Shown: positions 36,237 to 45,400 of the stretch, piece after piece
How the letters are laid out: each line of letters starts with the position of its first letter
Position numbering within the stretch: the stretch's first letter is position 1
Assembly (NCBI GenBank): GCA_963663615.1
Contig: OY760517.1
Location: 4,030,001 to 4,094,000, forward strand
DNA length: 64,000 bases
Source: G963663615 sp963663615
Lineage (GTDB): Bacteria > Bacteroidota > Ignavibacteria > Ignavibacteriales > Melioribacteraceae
Direction of reading: 5' to 3'
The notes under the pieces: generated by a model
What the model was told of the DNA's origin: nothing
The model's database searches: none
What the model saw: only the letters and a program-made list of their open reading frames with translations
Made by a program: the position numbers and the translations under genes

Positions 36237-37229
36237 ATGAAATTGATAGAAAAAAAGATAGAAGAATTTAGGGTTTGGTACGAAAAGCAGTTAGCTTTCC
36301 ATGAAGAAGCAGTTCAATTTTACTGTGATTTGATCGCAACCTTGCCCAAAGTAGAAAAAACAACGGGTAGAACAAAAAGCTACGATGAATGCATTTCCAA
36401 ATTTAACCGTAAATATTTACCTTATATAAAACCCGAGGATAATAAATTCAGGGTTAGCGATTATTTAAGTGATTTGCTTGGTGTTCGTGCGGTTTGCTAC
36501 TATTCTGAAGAAGTATATGAAATTAGACGAAGCCTCAAAAAGTATTTCAGGGAAATTGAAATTACAGATAAATCAGGGCAGCTAGAAAAAACCGAGGATA
36601 AGTTTGGATATAAAAGTTTGCATTTGCAGTTAATGCTTAAGGGTGGTATTAAGGGAATACCTGATGTTGAAAAATTTAAGAAAGTAAAATTTGAACTTCA
36701 GATAAGAACTGTTATTCAGGATGCCTGGAGTACGCTGGATCATGAAATTAAATACAAGAAAAGTATTCCGCAAAATCTTAAAAGAAGGATAAACAGGTTA
36801 TCAGCATTATTTGAAATTGCCGATGACGAATTTCTAAATATCCAGAAAGAGATTACACAGGAAGAGAGGAAAATAGATAGCCGTCTAAAAAAAGGTGGCA
36901 AAATTCAGAAGTTTAAACCTCTGGATGTATTCCGCTTTTTGTTTATTGCCCTTAAGTATTTTCCTGAATACAATTTTATTGAATACAAGGTTGATAGTTT
37001 TGTTCAGGAAATATTATTGTTAAAATCGAACTTTACCGAGGGCGAGTTAAACGATGCCTTGCAAAAATACCTTGAAGCTGTAAACATTATTGAACTGAGA
37101 ATTAAACAAACATTGAATCCTTATACAAAAATAAGATATTGCCTGTATAAGCATAACTCCAAAAAATTTAGTGATATACTTACCACCCATCAAAAAGGAA
37201 TACTTGAAAGTAAAATCAGTAACTCATGA
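36237..37229 (+). CDS. RelA/SpoT-domain (p)ppGpp synthetase, small alarmone synthetase type
   Basis: 330 residues. The synthetase domain occupies about 40-175: TGRTKSYDECISKFNRK (ATP-binding Arg/Lys/Ser region), SDLLGVRAVCYY, KFGYKSLHLQL, and KFELQIRTVIQDAWSTLDHEIKYK. No HD hydrolase, TGS or ACT domain is present, so it is a stand-alone synthetase. The C-terminal 150 residues are helical and lysine-rich (a helix RRINRLSALFEIADDEFLNIQ, then a unique tail), longer than RelQ/RelP. This could be a housekeeping alarmone synthetase or a toxSAS-like toxin. No antitoxin-like small gene adjoins it. The start ATG 36237 has AGATGA upstream. Confidence 0.83.
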   Translation: MKLIEKKIEEFRVWYEKQLAFHEEAVQFYCDLIATLPKVEKTTGRTKSYDECISKFNRKYLPYIKPEDNKFRVSDYLSDLLGVRAVCYYSEEVYEIRRSLKKYFREIEITDKSGQLEKTEDKFGYKSLHLQLMLKGGIKGIPDVEKFKKVKFELQIRTVIQDAWSTLDHEIKYKKSIPQNLKRRINRLSALFEIADDEFLNIQKEITQEERKIDSRLKKGGKIQKFKPLDVFRFLFIALKYFPEYNFIEYKVDSFVQEILLLKSNFTEGELNDALQKYLEAVNIIELRIKQTLNPYTKIRYCLYKHNSKKFSDILTTHQKGILESKISNS

Positions 37230-37298
37230 CTTTAGTTGTGGAGTATTCAGACAAATGCCTTTAAGTGTGATTCGTGTTTATCCCGCAAGCGGGAAATC

Positions 37299-37437
37299 GC
37301 CCCTACGATATGACAAAGTATACAATTTAGCAAGAGTGTCCCTGTCAACCCAATAACAAGATAGTTTTAAGACACAAAACATCCGAAGTTAGGAAAACTT
37401 CGGATGTTGAATATTTATACTCTTTAGAATAAGTAGG
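37299..37437. repeat. Intergenic repeat copy 1 with internal 13-bp hairpin
   Basis: About 139 bases that recur almost unchanged at 37476-37616. Shared landmarks are CCTACGATA, GACAAAGTATA, AATTTAGCAAGAGT, AATAACAAGATAG, TTTTAAGACACAAAACATC, and the hairpin AACATCCGAAGTT (37378-37390) with AACTTCGGATGTT (37396-37408). It is non-coding and lies between convergent genes. Confidence 0.85.
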
Positions 37438-37475
37438 GTCATTCTCCGATAAATCGGAGTCTAAGGACATGAATT

Positions 37476-37616
37476 GCTCCTACGATAGGACAAAGTATAT
37501 AATTTAGCAAGAGTATTCCTGCCAACTCAATAACAAGATAGTTTTAAGACACAAAACATCCGAAGTTGGGAAAACTTCGGATGTTGAGTAGTTGTATGCT
37601 TTAAAGTAAGTAAGGG
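37476..37616. repeat. Intergenic repeat copy 2 with internal 13-bp hairpin
   Basis: Second copy of the 37299-37437 element, direct orientation, offset 177 bases. The hairpin AACATCCGAAGTT (37555-37567) with AACTTCGGATGTT (37573-37585) is conserved, with loop GGGAA instead of AGGAA. The flanks also hold short palindromes: CTCCGATAAATCGGAG between the copies, AAGGGCGA/TCGCCCTT at 37612-37638, and TCCCTCCC/GGGAGGGA at 37666-37688. Confidence 0.85.
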
Positions 37617-37702
37617 CGACCCATTTAGAATCGCCCTTACAAAAATACATTTTTCTCTTTACAAGTCCCTCCCATTATAGGGGAGGGATTTAGAGAGAGG
37701 TT

Positions 37703-38980
37703 TTATTTCATTAAGATCATTTTCTTTGTATCTACAAAGTTGCTACCATCTACACCCTGTGCAGATATCTGATAGATATACATACCAGATGCTAATTCAG
37801 ATGCATTAAAGTTAACTTGTTGAACTCCTGCTGTAAAGTTATTGCTTACTATTTCACTTACTCTCTGACCCAATGCATTGTATAGTATTACTGTTACTTT
37901 TGCTTCTACTGGTAGAGCGAATTTAATAGTGGTACTTGGGTTAAACGGGTTTGGATAGTTTTGATTTAGAGAATATTCCACGGGAGCTATTTCTTCAATA
38001 TTACCGAGTAATGCTCCATCATAAGTCATATAACCTTCATCAGGGTAATATACCGTATCCGGAATTAATGATTGGTCAACAGCATATAATCTAAACTTAA
38101 GCTCATATCCATCATCAAGCCAATGAGAGTCGAATTCAAAAGTTGTGCTGATGGATGGTTCAAAAGGCATAAACTCCAATTCTTTAGTATATATTTGTGA
38201 ACGATCATTATATTTCTTAAAATAATACTCAACATGCAATTCTTTAATGTAGTTGTAACCATATCCATTATTTACATTTTTTCGCAGATTATGATAAAGG
38301 TTCATCGACATATCAATGGATGAATTTGAATAACCGGAAGTATAAAAATCCCGAAATTTGGTATGTCCGGCAGCACTGGAACAATTATGTACGAACTCAC
38401 CATTATCCTGTTTTATTAGGTTTGAAATCAATTTAAAGTTTGTGGATCCACTACCAAGTTCGGAGTCATAAACATACGAATTGGACCAACCTGATATTTG
38501 TCCAATTCCTTTAGCAAAATATTGATTTCTGCTTAAATAACCCGAATCATCAGATGAACTGTTTGAAATACCCTTAGAATAATAAGTTTGTCCTAAAAAG
38601 GAAAAATTATGGGCTATAATTTCATCGTGAAATGAGTATTCACTGTAGCTGGTATCAATAATTACAGTCCCTGCCGGAAGACTTAAATTAACCAAAACAG
38701 ATTCCATACCATTTCTATATTGATAAATTACTTTTTCAACATCATCGTAGGAATATTTATTCCCATTAATTCCGGTAAAACTGTAATATAATCTGCCATT
38801 TATTGTTTCAACATTAGTTACAGTTACATTTTGAATATGATATGAAGGACTGCCATAATTGCTAAAGTAATATTGGTACTGCCATTTGTTCCCAACTTCA
38901 AGTGGCCACCATTCATCACTTTGTGCTAATATTGACGTATAAATTAAAACCATTGATAAAAAAAATAGTAATCTTTTCAT
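37703..38980 (-). CDS. Secreted protein with T9SS type A sorting domain, function unknown
   Basis: 425 residues. Signal peptide MKRLLFFLSMVLIYTSILAQ, then a body starting SDEWWPLEVGNKWQYQYYFS, a phrase common in FCB-group secreted proteins of unknown role. The body is rich in Tyr, Ser and Asn and shows no catalytic motif I recognise. The C-terminal sorting domain is clear: NQNYPNPFNPSTTIKFALP, VILYNALGQRVSEIV, ELASGMYIYQISAQG and final TKKMILMK. It would be exported by T9SS and attached to the surface or released. No partner gene is evident. Confidence 0.85.
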   Translation of the reverse strand: MKRLLFFLSMVLIYTSILAQSDEWWPLEVGNKWQYQYYFSNYGSPSYHIQNVTVTNVETINGRLYYSFTGINGNKYSYDDVEKVIYQYRNGMESVLVNLSLPAGTVIIDTSYSEYSFHDEIIAHNFSFLGQTYYSKGISNSSSDDSGYLSRNQYFAKGIGQISGWSNSYVYDSELGSGSTNFKLISNLIKQDNGEFVHNCSSAAGHTKFRDFYTSGYSNSSIDMSMNLYHNLRKNVNNGYGYNYIKELHVEYYFKKYNDRSQIYTKELEFMPFEPSISTTFEFDSHWLDDGYELKFRLYAVDQSLIPDTVYYPDEGYMTYDGALLGNIEEIAPVEYSLNQNYPNPFNPSTTIKFALPVEAKVTVILYNALGQRVSEIVSNNFTAGVQQVNFNASELASGMYIYQISAQGVDGSNFVDTKKMILMK

Positions 38981-39131
38981 ATTAACCTCTTTTCGGGTGA
39001 ATTAGTAGTAATATTAACATTTTTTACTGAAGAAATAAATGTTAAATATTTAACATGGATCAATTATTTCCTTAGCAATAAAAATTTCAACCCTGATTTT
39101 CTTTGTAGCTTTTTTATATCAAAAAAAAATT

Positions 39132-39150
39132 TGTGGCAAAAGTTGCCACA
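39132..39150 (-). terminator. Hairpin with minus-strand T-run, orphan terminator
   Basis: TGTGGCAA (39132-39139) pairs with TTGCCACA (39143-39150). Read on the minus strand it is followed by AATTTTTTTTT, a canonical intrinsic terminator. The nearest minus-strand gene, the OPT transporter, already has its own terminator at 39381-39409, so this one may close a short untranslated transcript. Confidence 0.55.
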
Positions 39151-39281
39151 CTACTATCTGAGCAAGAATAATTGCTACGGGATATTTTTAGTATAATTTA
39201 TGTAATACAAATATGATATAATAGCAAGACATTGAGTTTATTGAGGTAACATACTTAAATAACAAGACTTTACGCGACACC

Positions 39282-39318
39282 AAACCTCCGAAGTTTTTGA
39301 AACTTCGCAGGTTTTTTT
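39282..39318 (+). terminator. Plus-strand hairpin with T-run, no upstream plus-strand gene
   Basis: AAACCTCCGAAGTTT (39282-39296) pairs with AAACTTCGCAGGTTT (39300-39314), one mismatch, 3-base loop, then a T-run. The core CCGAAGTT/AACTTCG is the same as in the 37.3-37.6 kb repeats, which suggests a dispersed palindrome family. Confidence 0.6.
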
Positions 39319-39337
39319 GTAGCTGTAATTAAATTTT

Positions 39338-39357
39338 GTCGGCAGGGGGCTGCCGAC
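39338..39357. repeat. GC-rich 8-bp inverted repeat
   Basis: GTCGGCAG (39338-39345), loop GGGG, CTGCCGAC (39350-39357). A perfect hairpin in an AT-rich gap, REP-like in appearance, with no T-run next to it. Confidence 0.6.
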
Positions 39358-39380
39358 CTACGTAAACAATAAACAGAAAT

Positions 39381-39409
39381 AAAAAAGGCGATTCGCAATG
39401 AATCGCCTT
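39381..39409 (-). terminator. Rho-independent terminator of the OPT transporter operon
   Basis: AAGGCGATTC (39385-39394) pairs with GAATCGCCTT (39400-39409), loop of 5. On the minus strand the stem runs into TTTTTT. It lies 54 bases past the OPT stop codon. Confidence 0.88.
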
Positions 39410-39462
39410 GTATAATATCCCTTAACGGGAAAAATTGTTTTTTGTTAAACGGAGCTATAATA

Positions 39463-41451
39463 TTATGCTTCTTCTTTTTTGGCACGTAAAGCATCCCAAA
39501 TCATGTAAGCACAAATACCGGCAAACATAACCAGACCAAGCATTTCTGCTTCGTGGGATTCATACCATTCCTTGTTAATAAAGTTAAGATCGAAGTAACG
39601 CATAATGGCTGAAATTACACCCATCAGGGCACCACCGGCAATAAAACCGGATGCGATAAGTGTACCTTTTTCCTTGCGTGCCTTGTTAAGATCTTCGTCT
39701 TTACTACGGCTTGATACAAACCATGCAATAATACCACCAACCAAAATTGGAGTATTAAGTTCAAGTGGAATATACATACCAAGTGCAAATGCAAGAGCTG
39801 GTACGTTAATCATTGTAAGTATTAGTGCCATAAATGCACCACCAACATACATTAACCAAGGTGCAGGCTGATTACTCATTAACGGCTGAATTACAGCTGC
39901 CATGGCGTTTGCTTGCGGAGCAGCAAGTGCACCTTCGCCAGTGTAACCGTAAGTTTCGTTAAGTATAAGAATTACCCATGCTACTGTACCAGCAGAAAGA
40001 GCAGTTCCAAGGAATTTCCATTTTTCCTGTTTGTATGGTGATGAACCAAGCCAGTAACCAATTTTAAGGTCGGTTATAAATGCACCGGCTACAGAAAGAG
40101 CAGTACAAACCACACCACCAATAATTAGTGCAGAAACCATTCCCGCTTCACCTGTAAGACCAACACTAACCAAAATGATAGAGGAAAGAATAAGAGTCAT
40201 AAGAGTCATACCGGAAACAGGATTGGTACCAACAATAGCAATTGCATTTGCTGCAACAGTTGTAAAGAGGAATGCTATTATCATTACAATTAACAAGCCA
40301 ACAATGGCATGACCAATATTATCTACTACGCCAAATGCAAAGAATATAAATATTGCGATAGCTGTTAAAACAATACCACCGGCAATAATACCGAAAGGTA
40401 TATCGCGCTGGGTTCTTAACTGCTGTGCATCTTTATTTTTTTTACCAAATATTTCCTTAATACCAAGACTAATAGCATCCTTAACGATACCAGAGGATTT
40501 TATAATACCTATAAAACCAGCCATTGCAATACCGCCAATACCAATATGACGAACATAATTGCTGAATATCTGTTCGGCAGACATATCGCTTATAAGCATC
40601 GTAACGTTCGCACCAATTGGTTGAGTGATTACATCACCAAGGTAGGCAAATACAGGTATAATTACATACCACGCAACAAATGAACCACCTGCTATAATAG
40701 CCGCATATTTTAGTCCAACAATGTAACCAAGACCCATAACGGCTGCACCGATATTTATCTTGAATACCATTTTGTATTTATCGGCAACGGTATTACCAAT
40801 TTCAATTACACGTGTTGAAAAATGTTCTGCCCAAAGACCAAAGGTGGCAATAATAAAATCGTACAAACCACCAATAGCACCGGCAAGTACAAGTACCTTA
40901 GCCTGATTACCACCTTTTTCACCTGTTACAAGAACTTCGGTAGTAGCAGTTGCTTCAGGGAAAGGGAATTTACCGTGCATTTCGGCAACAAAATATTTAC
41001 GAAACGGAATAAGGAATAATATTCCAAGAAAACCACCAAGTAATGATGCAAAGAATAACTGGAAGAACTGAACTTCCAGACCCAAAATGTAAAGTGCAGG
41101 AATTGTAAAAATAGCACCGGCAACAACCGAACCGGAAGTTGAACCTATTGACTGAATAATTACATTTTCGCCAAGAGCCTTGTTTCGTTTTACAACAGTT
41201 GAAAGCCCTACCGCAATGATTGCAATAGGAATAGCTGCTTCAAAAACCTGACCTATTTTAAGACCAAGGTATGCAGCAGCACCGGAAAAAAGAACAGCCA
41301 TTAGTAAACCCCAAACAACGGACCAGGTATTTACTTCAGGGTATTCCTGATTAGGCATCATAATAGGTTTGTATTCTTCACCCGGTTTTAGTTCGGAGTA
41401 TGCGTTCTCCGGTAAGCCGTTAACAACAGCTTGTGCTTCGTGATCTGACAT
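39463..41451 (-). CDS. OPT-family oligopeptide transporter
   Basis: 662 residues, about 15 hydrophobic helices. Family landmarks: EVNTWSVVWGLLMAVLFSGAAAYLGLKIGQVFEAAIPIAII near the N-terminus, FPFPEATATTEVLVTGE, GGSFVAWYVIIP, TNPVSGMTLMTLILSS, DLKIGYWLGSSPYKQEKW and PQANAMAAVIQPLM. OPT carriers import oligopeptides or metal-chelate complexes with protons. It lies 11 bases after the subtilase gene, and peptide release followed by peptide uptake makes oligopeptides the likely cargo. The intrinsic terminator at 39381-39409 ends this unit. Confidence 0.92.
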   Translation of the reverse strand: MSDHEAQAVVNGLPENAYSELKPGEEYKPIMMPNQEYPEVNTWSVVWGLLMAVLFSGAAAYLGLKIGQVFEAAIPIAIIAVGLSTVVKRNKALGENVIIQSIGSTSGSVVAGAIFTIPALYILGLEVQFFQLFFASLLGGFLGILFLIPFRKYFVAEMHGKFPFPEATATTEVLVTGEKGGNQAKVLVLAGAIGGLYDFIIATFGLWAEHFSTRVIEIGNTVADKYKMVFKINIGAAVMGLGYIVGLKYAAIIAGGSFVAWYVIIPVFAYLGDVITQPIGANVTMLISDMSAEQIFSNYVRHIGIGGIAMAGFIGIIKSSGIVKDAISLGIKEIFGKKNKDAQQLRTQRDIPFGIIAGGIVLTAIAIFIFFAFGVVDNIGHAIVGLLIVMIIAFLFTTVAANAIAIVGTNPVSGMTLMTLILSSIILVSVGLTGEAGMVSALIIGGVVCTALSVAGAFITDLKIGYWLGSSPYKQEKWKFLGTALSAGTVAWVILILNETYGYTGEGALAAPQANAMAAVIQPLMSNQPAPWLMYVGGAFMALILTMINVPALAFALGMYIPLELNTPILVGGIIAWFVSSRSKDEDLNKARKEKGTLIASGFIAGGALMGVISAIMRYFDLNFINKEWYESHEAEMLGLVMFAGICAYMIWDALRAKKEEA

Positions 41452-41462
41452 ATTAGTCTCCC

Positions 41463-44267
41463 CTAAAATTTAAAATATAAAGGTATTTTAACTTCAGTTT
41501 CTTTAGATGTATAATCTGTTAGTTCTAATTCACCATAAAATTTGGCACCTTCAGGTAATTCCATTTCTGGCTTGCTAAATTGCAAGTTAACTTTAGTTTC
41601 AACTGACGGATACATAACAACTACCGGACTGTAACCGAATGATGCATTAATCCTTACAGGACTTTTAATTTTGGTTTCAGCTTTTACATGTGCAACCAAA
41701 CTTGATGATTTAAGAGCAAAACCAGGAACAAGTACAAGTTTAAGTTTTGTATCAGCATCAAAATTGTTATTTATAGTCAATTCTGTTGAGTTATAACTTA
41801 GTGCGTCACTATCAAGAGTTTTACCGTCAGCATCTTTAACCATCACAGAAAAATCTGTAAATTTGTTAAAGTCTTCTTTGCTAACCATAACTTTAAAAGT
41901 TTTTGAAGCTTCACCTTCAGCAAAATAAAATTCATATTCGTAAGTTTCACCACCACTTATTGTTTTAGCAAAGTGACTGCAATAGCCTTCAATTGAAGCA
42001 CCCATCATATAAACTTTTTTGTTGTTGAAGTTATTAAATAGGGTAAGTGATGAATGGTCCTCGGAAAGTGGCATATTATCAAGTCTTTGAACACCATTAA
42101 ATTCAACGTTTAGTTTGTAGTAAGAAGTATCCTGAGCTTTATAATAAGCATCAACATCAAGTTCGTAAATGCCAGCTTCGGGATTAAAAAGGAATTTGTC
42201 AACAGTTACAAGTTTACCTTTTGAGCTAACATAACTGCTGCCTCTAATTTCACGACCGTTTGGTTTGTGGATTTTTACATTCATATCGGCATGTTTGCCT
42301 TCAACCGAAGAAAGTGTAATTTTCATTGAAGAGGCACCGGCAGGAATATTTACAAAATATCTACCATATTTACCCGGAGCAAGTTTACCACAAGCTTTCA
42401 TGCTGTATTGGTTATCAGAAGTAAATTCGTAAGGAATAACTACAGTTGCCATTACTTCAAATTCTTCAAATTTGGATTTGTCGGCTCTTGTTGCTTTTAT
42501 TGTACCATTGTAAAGACCTGGCTCAGTCATTTTTGAGAGATCAAATTTTACATTAAATTTAGCTTCCTGATCGTTACGCATGTATGTACGTTTTGCAACA
42601 GGAATAAGCCAGTCCTTATCCGAGGTTAAATTAAATGTTCTGTAAAACTTGCTCTTGTTAATAAAGTTGTTTCTTGTAACAGTAACGGTAAATATATCAG
42701 AGCTATCAAGGAATTTACCATTTCTTATATAAATATTAGGAGCTTTTCTGCCAGGCATATTAGGAGCAAAAGTTTCAACGGTATAAGTTTCATATTTTTT
42801 AAGCTCACCATCATTTATATATTTTTTCAGTTTTGCATAAGCAGCTTCAATATTTATAAATCCGCCACCCTGATCAATTGTTTCGTAGTCAGTCCATTTT
42901 GTAGCACTTTCCCTAACGGCTTTAAATACAAGCCCTGAAGGAATTTTAGTATCGGGATATTCAACAATCATTGCACTCATAAGCAGCGATACAACACCTG
43001 CCGAATAAGGTGAAGCCATACTGGTACCCCAAAATTTATCACTACCTTCCCAATTAGGAACAGTAGAAGTACATGCACCCGGCGAAATTACATCCGGTTT
43101 ACCAGTTTCACCACCGCGTGAGCTAAAGTAAAGGATGATATCCTTGTCAAGATTTGCACCATAGTTATCGTAACCAACTTCTTTTGTAAGCACTGCACCG
43201 GATGATAAAACCATTGTACTGGCTGCAGGTAAACCGGAAGTTGATATTCCGGGACCTTCATTACCATTTGAAGTACATACATAGAAGTAAGGATTTTTTT
43301 CGAGCAAGCCTTCAATGTATTTTGCCATATCGCTATGTCCTTCAATTTCAGACCCGATACCAAAACTCATGTTAATAATTACAGGTTCCTTGCGAGCTTT
43401 TGAAAGCGAATCAGCATAATCAAAACACTTTTTCATACTTTCAGTAACAGTTGCACCACCTGAGTAGTTGTTGTTACCAAGTTTGCAGCTAACAAGTTTT
43501 GCACCAGGTGCAACGCCGTTAAGGTCAGTATTTCCAATTTTATAACCAGTAGCAATACCGGCACAATGAGTACCATGTGCACCATCATCAAAATGGAAAC
43601 TAACAATTTTTTTATCGAGGTGAATATTCAAACCTATCCACAACTGTTCAATACCATTTCCATTTTCAATATAGAATGCATCAAGGTTTTCATGATAACT
43701 TCTAATTGGTTCTTCATCTGCAAGATCGCCGTTACCATTTTTATCAAAATAAACAACTGAATAAGAATCGCCATTTTCGGCTTTGGTATTAAATGCAACG
43801 AAGTAATATTTGTCATCTTCCTTGCCATTGCCATTTTGGTCAGCAGCACCTGAGCCTGAGTTTTTAAGTAATTGTTCATCGAAAACGCCAATGTAAAAAT
43901 CATCAGCCATATTTTCGAACTTGTCGGCACCCTTAACTTTATATTCCATATCTTCATTAACGAAGTAATAAATATCATCATCTTCGTCAATATCAGCTTC
44001 ATAAACTTTAAGGTCGCCCTGACCAGTAAAATCTTGAACATCAATTACTTTTGTTTCGCCGGTAGAAGTTTTGGTTAAACCGGGAATACCCATATCAACA
44101 CCGGTATCAAAAATAAGAACAATAGTACCACGCCCGTCATATTCAGGATGATCCTTAAGGAATTGTTCAACGCCGGTTTGTTTTAGGGAAAGAAAAGTTT
44201 GCGAGGTTTCCTGTGCGGTTAAAAGAGAAACCATAATAAGTAAGCCAATAAAGAACTTTATCTTCAT
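41463..44267 (-). CDS. Secreted S8 subtilisin-family peptidase, tripeptidyl-peptidase-II-like
   Basis: 934 residues with signal peptide (MKIKFFIGLLIMVSLLTAQ). Catalytic triad: Asp54 in FDTGVDMG, His231 in HGTHCAG, Ser417 in GTSMASP, oxyanion Asn near 334 in TSNGNEGPG. The roughly 175-residue insertion between Asp and His is the layout of tripeptidyl peptidase II. The insertion holds two Dx[DN]xNG-type calcium-loop sequences, DQNGNGKEDD (143-152) and DKNGNGDLADEE (175-186). The C-terminal 450 residues are beta-rich. TPP II trims peptides from the N-terminus. Here it would act in the periplasm or outside, feeding the OPT transporter encoded 11 bases downstream. No T9SS domain is present. Confidence 0.87.
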   Translation of the reverse strand: MKIKFFIGLLIMVSLLTAQETSQTFLSLKQTGVEQFLKDHPEYDGRGTIVLIFDTGVDMGIPGLTKTSTGETKVIDVQDFTGQGDLKVYEADIDEDDDIYYFVNEDMEYKVKGADKFENMADDFYIGVFDEQLLKNSGSGAADQNGNGKEDDKYYFVAFNTKAENGDSYSVVYFDKNGNGDLADEEPIRSYHENLDAFYIENGNGIEQLWIGLNIHLDKKIVSFHFDDGAHGTHCAGIATGYKIGNTDLNGVAPGAKLVSCKLGNNNYSGGATVTESMKKCFDYADSLSKARKEPVIINMSFGIGSEIEGHSDMAKYIEGLLEKNPYFYVCTSNGNEGPGISTSGLPAASTMVLSSGAVLTKEVGYDNYGANLDKDIILYFSSRGGETGKPDVISPGACTSTVPNWEGSDKFWGTSMASPYSAGVVSLLMSAMIVEYPDTKIPSGLVFKAVRESATKWTDYETIDQGGGFINIEAAYAKLKKYINDGELKKYETYTVETFAPNMPGRKAPNIYIRNGKFLDSSDIFTVTVTRNNFINKSKFYRTFNLTSDKDWLIPVAKRTYMRNDQEAKFNVKFDLSKMTEPGLYNGTIKATRADKSKFEEFEVMATVVIPYEFTSDNQYSMKACGKLAPGKYGRYFVNIPAGASSMKITLSSVEGKHADMNVKIHKPNGREIRGSSYVSSKGKLVTVDKFLFNPEAGIYELDVDAYYKAQDTSYYKLNVEFNGVQRLDNMPLSEDHSSLTLFNNFNNKKVYMMGASIEGYCSHFAKTISGGETYEYEFYFAEGEASKTFKVMVSKEDFNKFTDFSVMVKDADGKTLDSDALSYNSTELTINNNFDADTKLKLVLVPGFALKSSSLVAHVKAETKIKSPVRINASFGYSPVVVMYPSVETKVNLQFSKPEMELPEGAKFYGELELTDYTSKETEVKIPLYFKF

Positions 44268-44286
44268 GTTACAACCACCTGTTTAG

Positions 44287-45144
44287 TTATTTGGTTAATT
44301 CTATTTGTTTCTTCTGTGCGTCAAGTTTATTATAGTCCAGCTCACTACCCATTACGCTATGCGGAATAAGATATGTAATAAACATAAGGATAGCCGCAAA
44401 CAAAGCCCAACGAGCCGGATGTTTTGATTTTCGGTACATAACAATTGCAATAATCCATCCAACCATTGCAATTAAAGTTTTGTTGTCAGTTAGGTCATGT
44501 CCAAACGGAAAGCCCGTCCACCAGGCACCAAAAGCGTAAAGCTGCATAAGTGGACCAAGAAAAAATCCTCCAACGGCAAGAAAACCAACTGTCCACCATG
44601 TATATTGAACAACCTTGTGCTCTTTTCTAAACACTTCAAGTCCGGTACGGGTAGCAAGAATCATGGCACCAAACATTGCAATAATATGTGTAATAAGTAC
44701 CCATGTAGGTACTGCACCTTTAAATCGTATTACAATAGTTCTGTCATTGGGAATTAGTTGCATTTTATCATTATGAGTTACCTCAATAAAGTACTCAAGT
44801 TTACCTGCCGGGGGCTGGTGCGGGAGTATTGCTTCATAAGTTTCAGTTACACTATTCTTCTTCATGGTAGTATAAGTCCAATCATCGTTGGTTTTATATC
44901 TTTTCCACACAAGAGTTGCTTGCAGGTTATCCAGTTGGGAATGTATTGAAACTGTATGGTCATCATCCCCGCCATGACTTCTAAGCAGTTTGTATTCAAT
45001 GGTATTTTTGCTCTTTTCGCCCACAGCCTCATCAACCGTAATTACGCCTTTAACAGGATAGGTCGGTCCGGTTGCACGCTGATAAATAACAATAACAATT
45101 GTAATTACTATCGACAGTACCCAGAATAATATATTTTTACTCAT
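44287..45144 (-). CDS. Membrane protein with periplasmic beta domain, function unknown
   Basis: 285 residues. TM1 at about 4-22, a periplasmic Ig-like beta region (about 45-135, TNDDWTYTTMKKNSVTETYEAILP, GKLEYFIEVTHNDKMQLIP), then four membrane segments between about 145 and 265 with GPLMQLYAFGAWWTGFPFGHDLTDNKTL. It is the first gene of a minus-strand unit with the subtilase (19-base gap) and the OPT transporter. I do not recognise a named family. Co-transcription suggests a role linked to peptide breakdown or uptake. Confidence 0.75.
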   Translation of the reverse strand: MSKNILFWVLSIVITIVIVIYQRATGPTYPVKGVITVDEAVGEKSKNTIEYKLLRSHGGDDDHTVSIHSQLDNLQATLVWKRYKTNDDWTYTTMKKNSVTETYEAILPHQPPAGKLEYFIEVTHNDKMQLIPNDRTIVIRFKGAVPTWVLITHIIAMFGAMILATRTGLEVFRKEHKVVQYTWWTVGFLAVGGFFLGPLMQLYAFGAWWTGFPFGHDLTDNKTLIAMVGWIIAIVMYRKSKHPARWALFAAILMFITYLIPHSVMGSELDYNKLDAQKKQIELTK

Positions 45145-45400
45145 AGATTAAGATGATTAGCGACTATTTTAACAATTTATTAACTTAACAATAAGCGTGT
45201 AAAATAAGCAAATTAAACTTGTCTGAAAAGCCCGAATTTAAATACCTGAATTTCGAAATAAATCATTAATTGTATTTAGCAAACATGTTAAGTGATAAAG
45301 GTAAATATCAGCACCAGTTTTGCCAAATCCTTGAAATAAATTATTAGTTTCCTTACCTTCACCTTAAATTAGTATTGTTAACAATCCTGTCTTATAATTT

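Noticed and set aside
37230..37702. CRISPR array suggested by the repeated hairpin sequence
   Set aside because: Only two long copies of about 140 bases with a 38-base spacing, no regular short repeats and no cas genes.
39270..39494. 74-codon minus-strand frame between the OPT gene and the T9SS gene
   Set aside because: It runs through two terminator-like hairpins and overlaps the OPT 3' end; no ribosome site and no recognisable protein.
43634..44044. 136-codon second frame within the subtilase gene
   Set aside because: Same-strand shadow of the protease with low-complexity Met/Ile/Lys content; the true frame carries the catalytic motifs.
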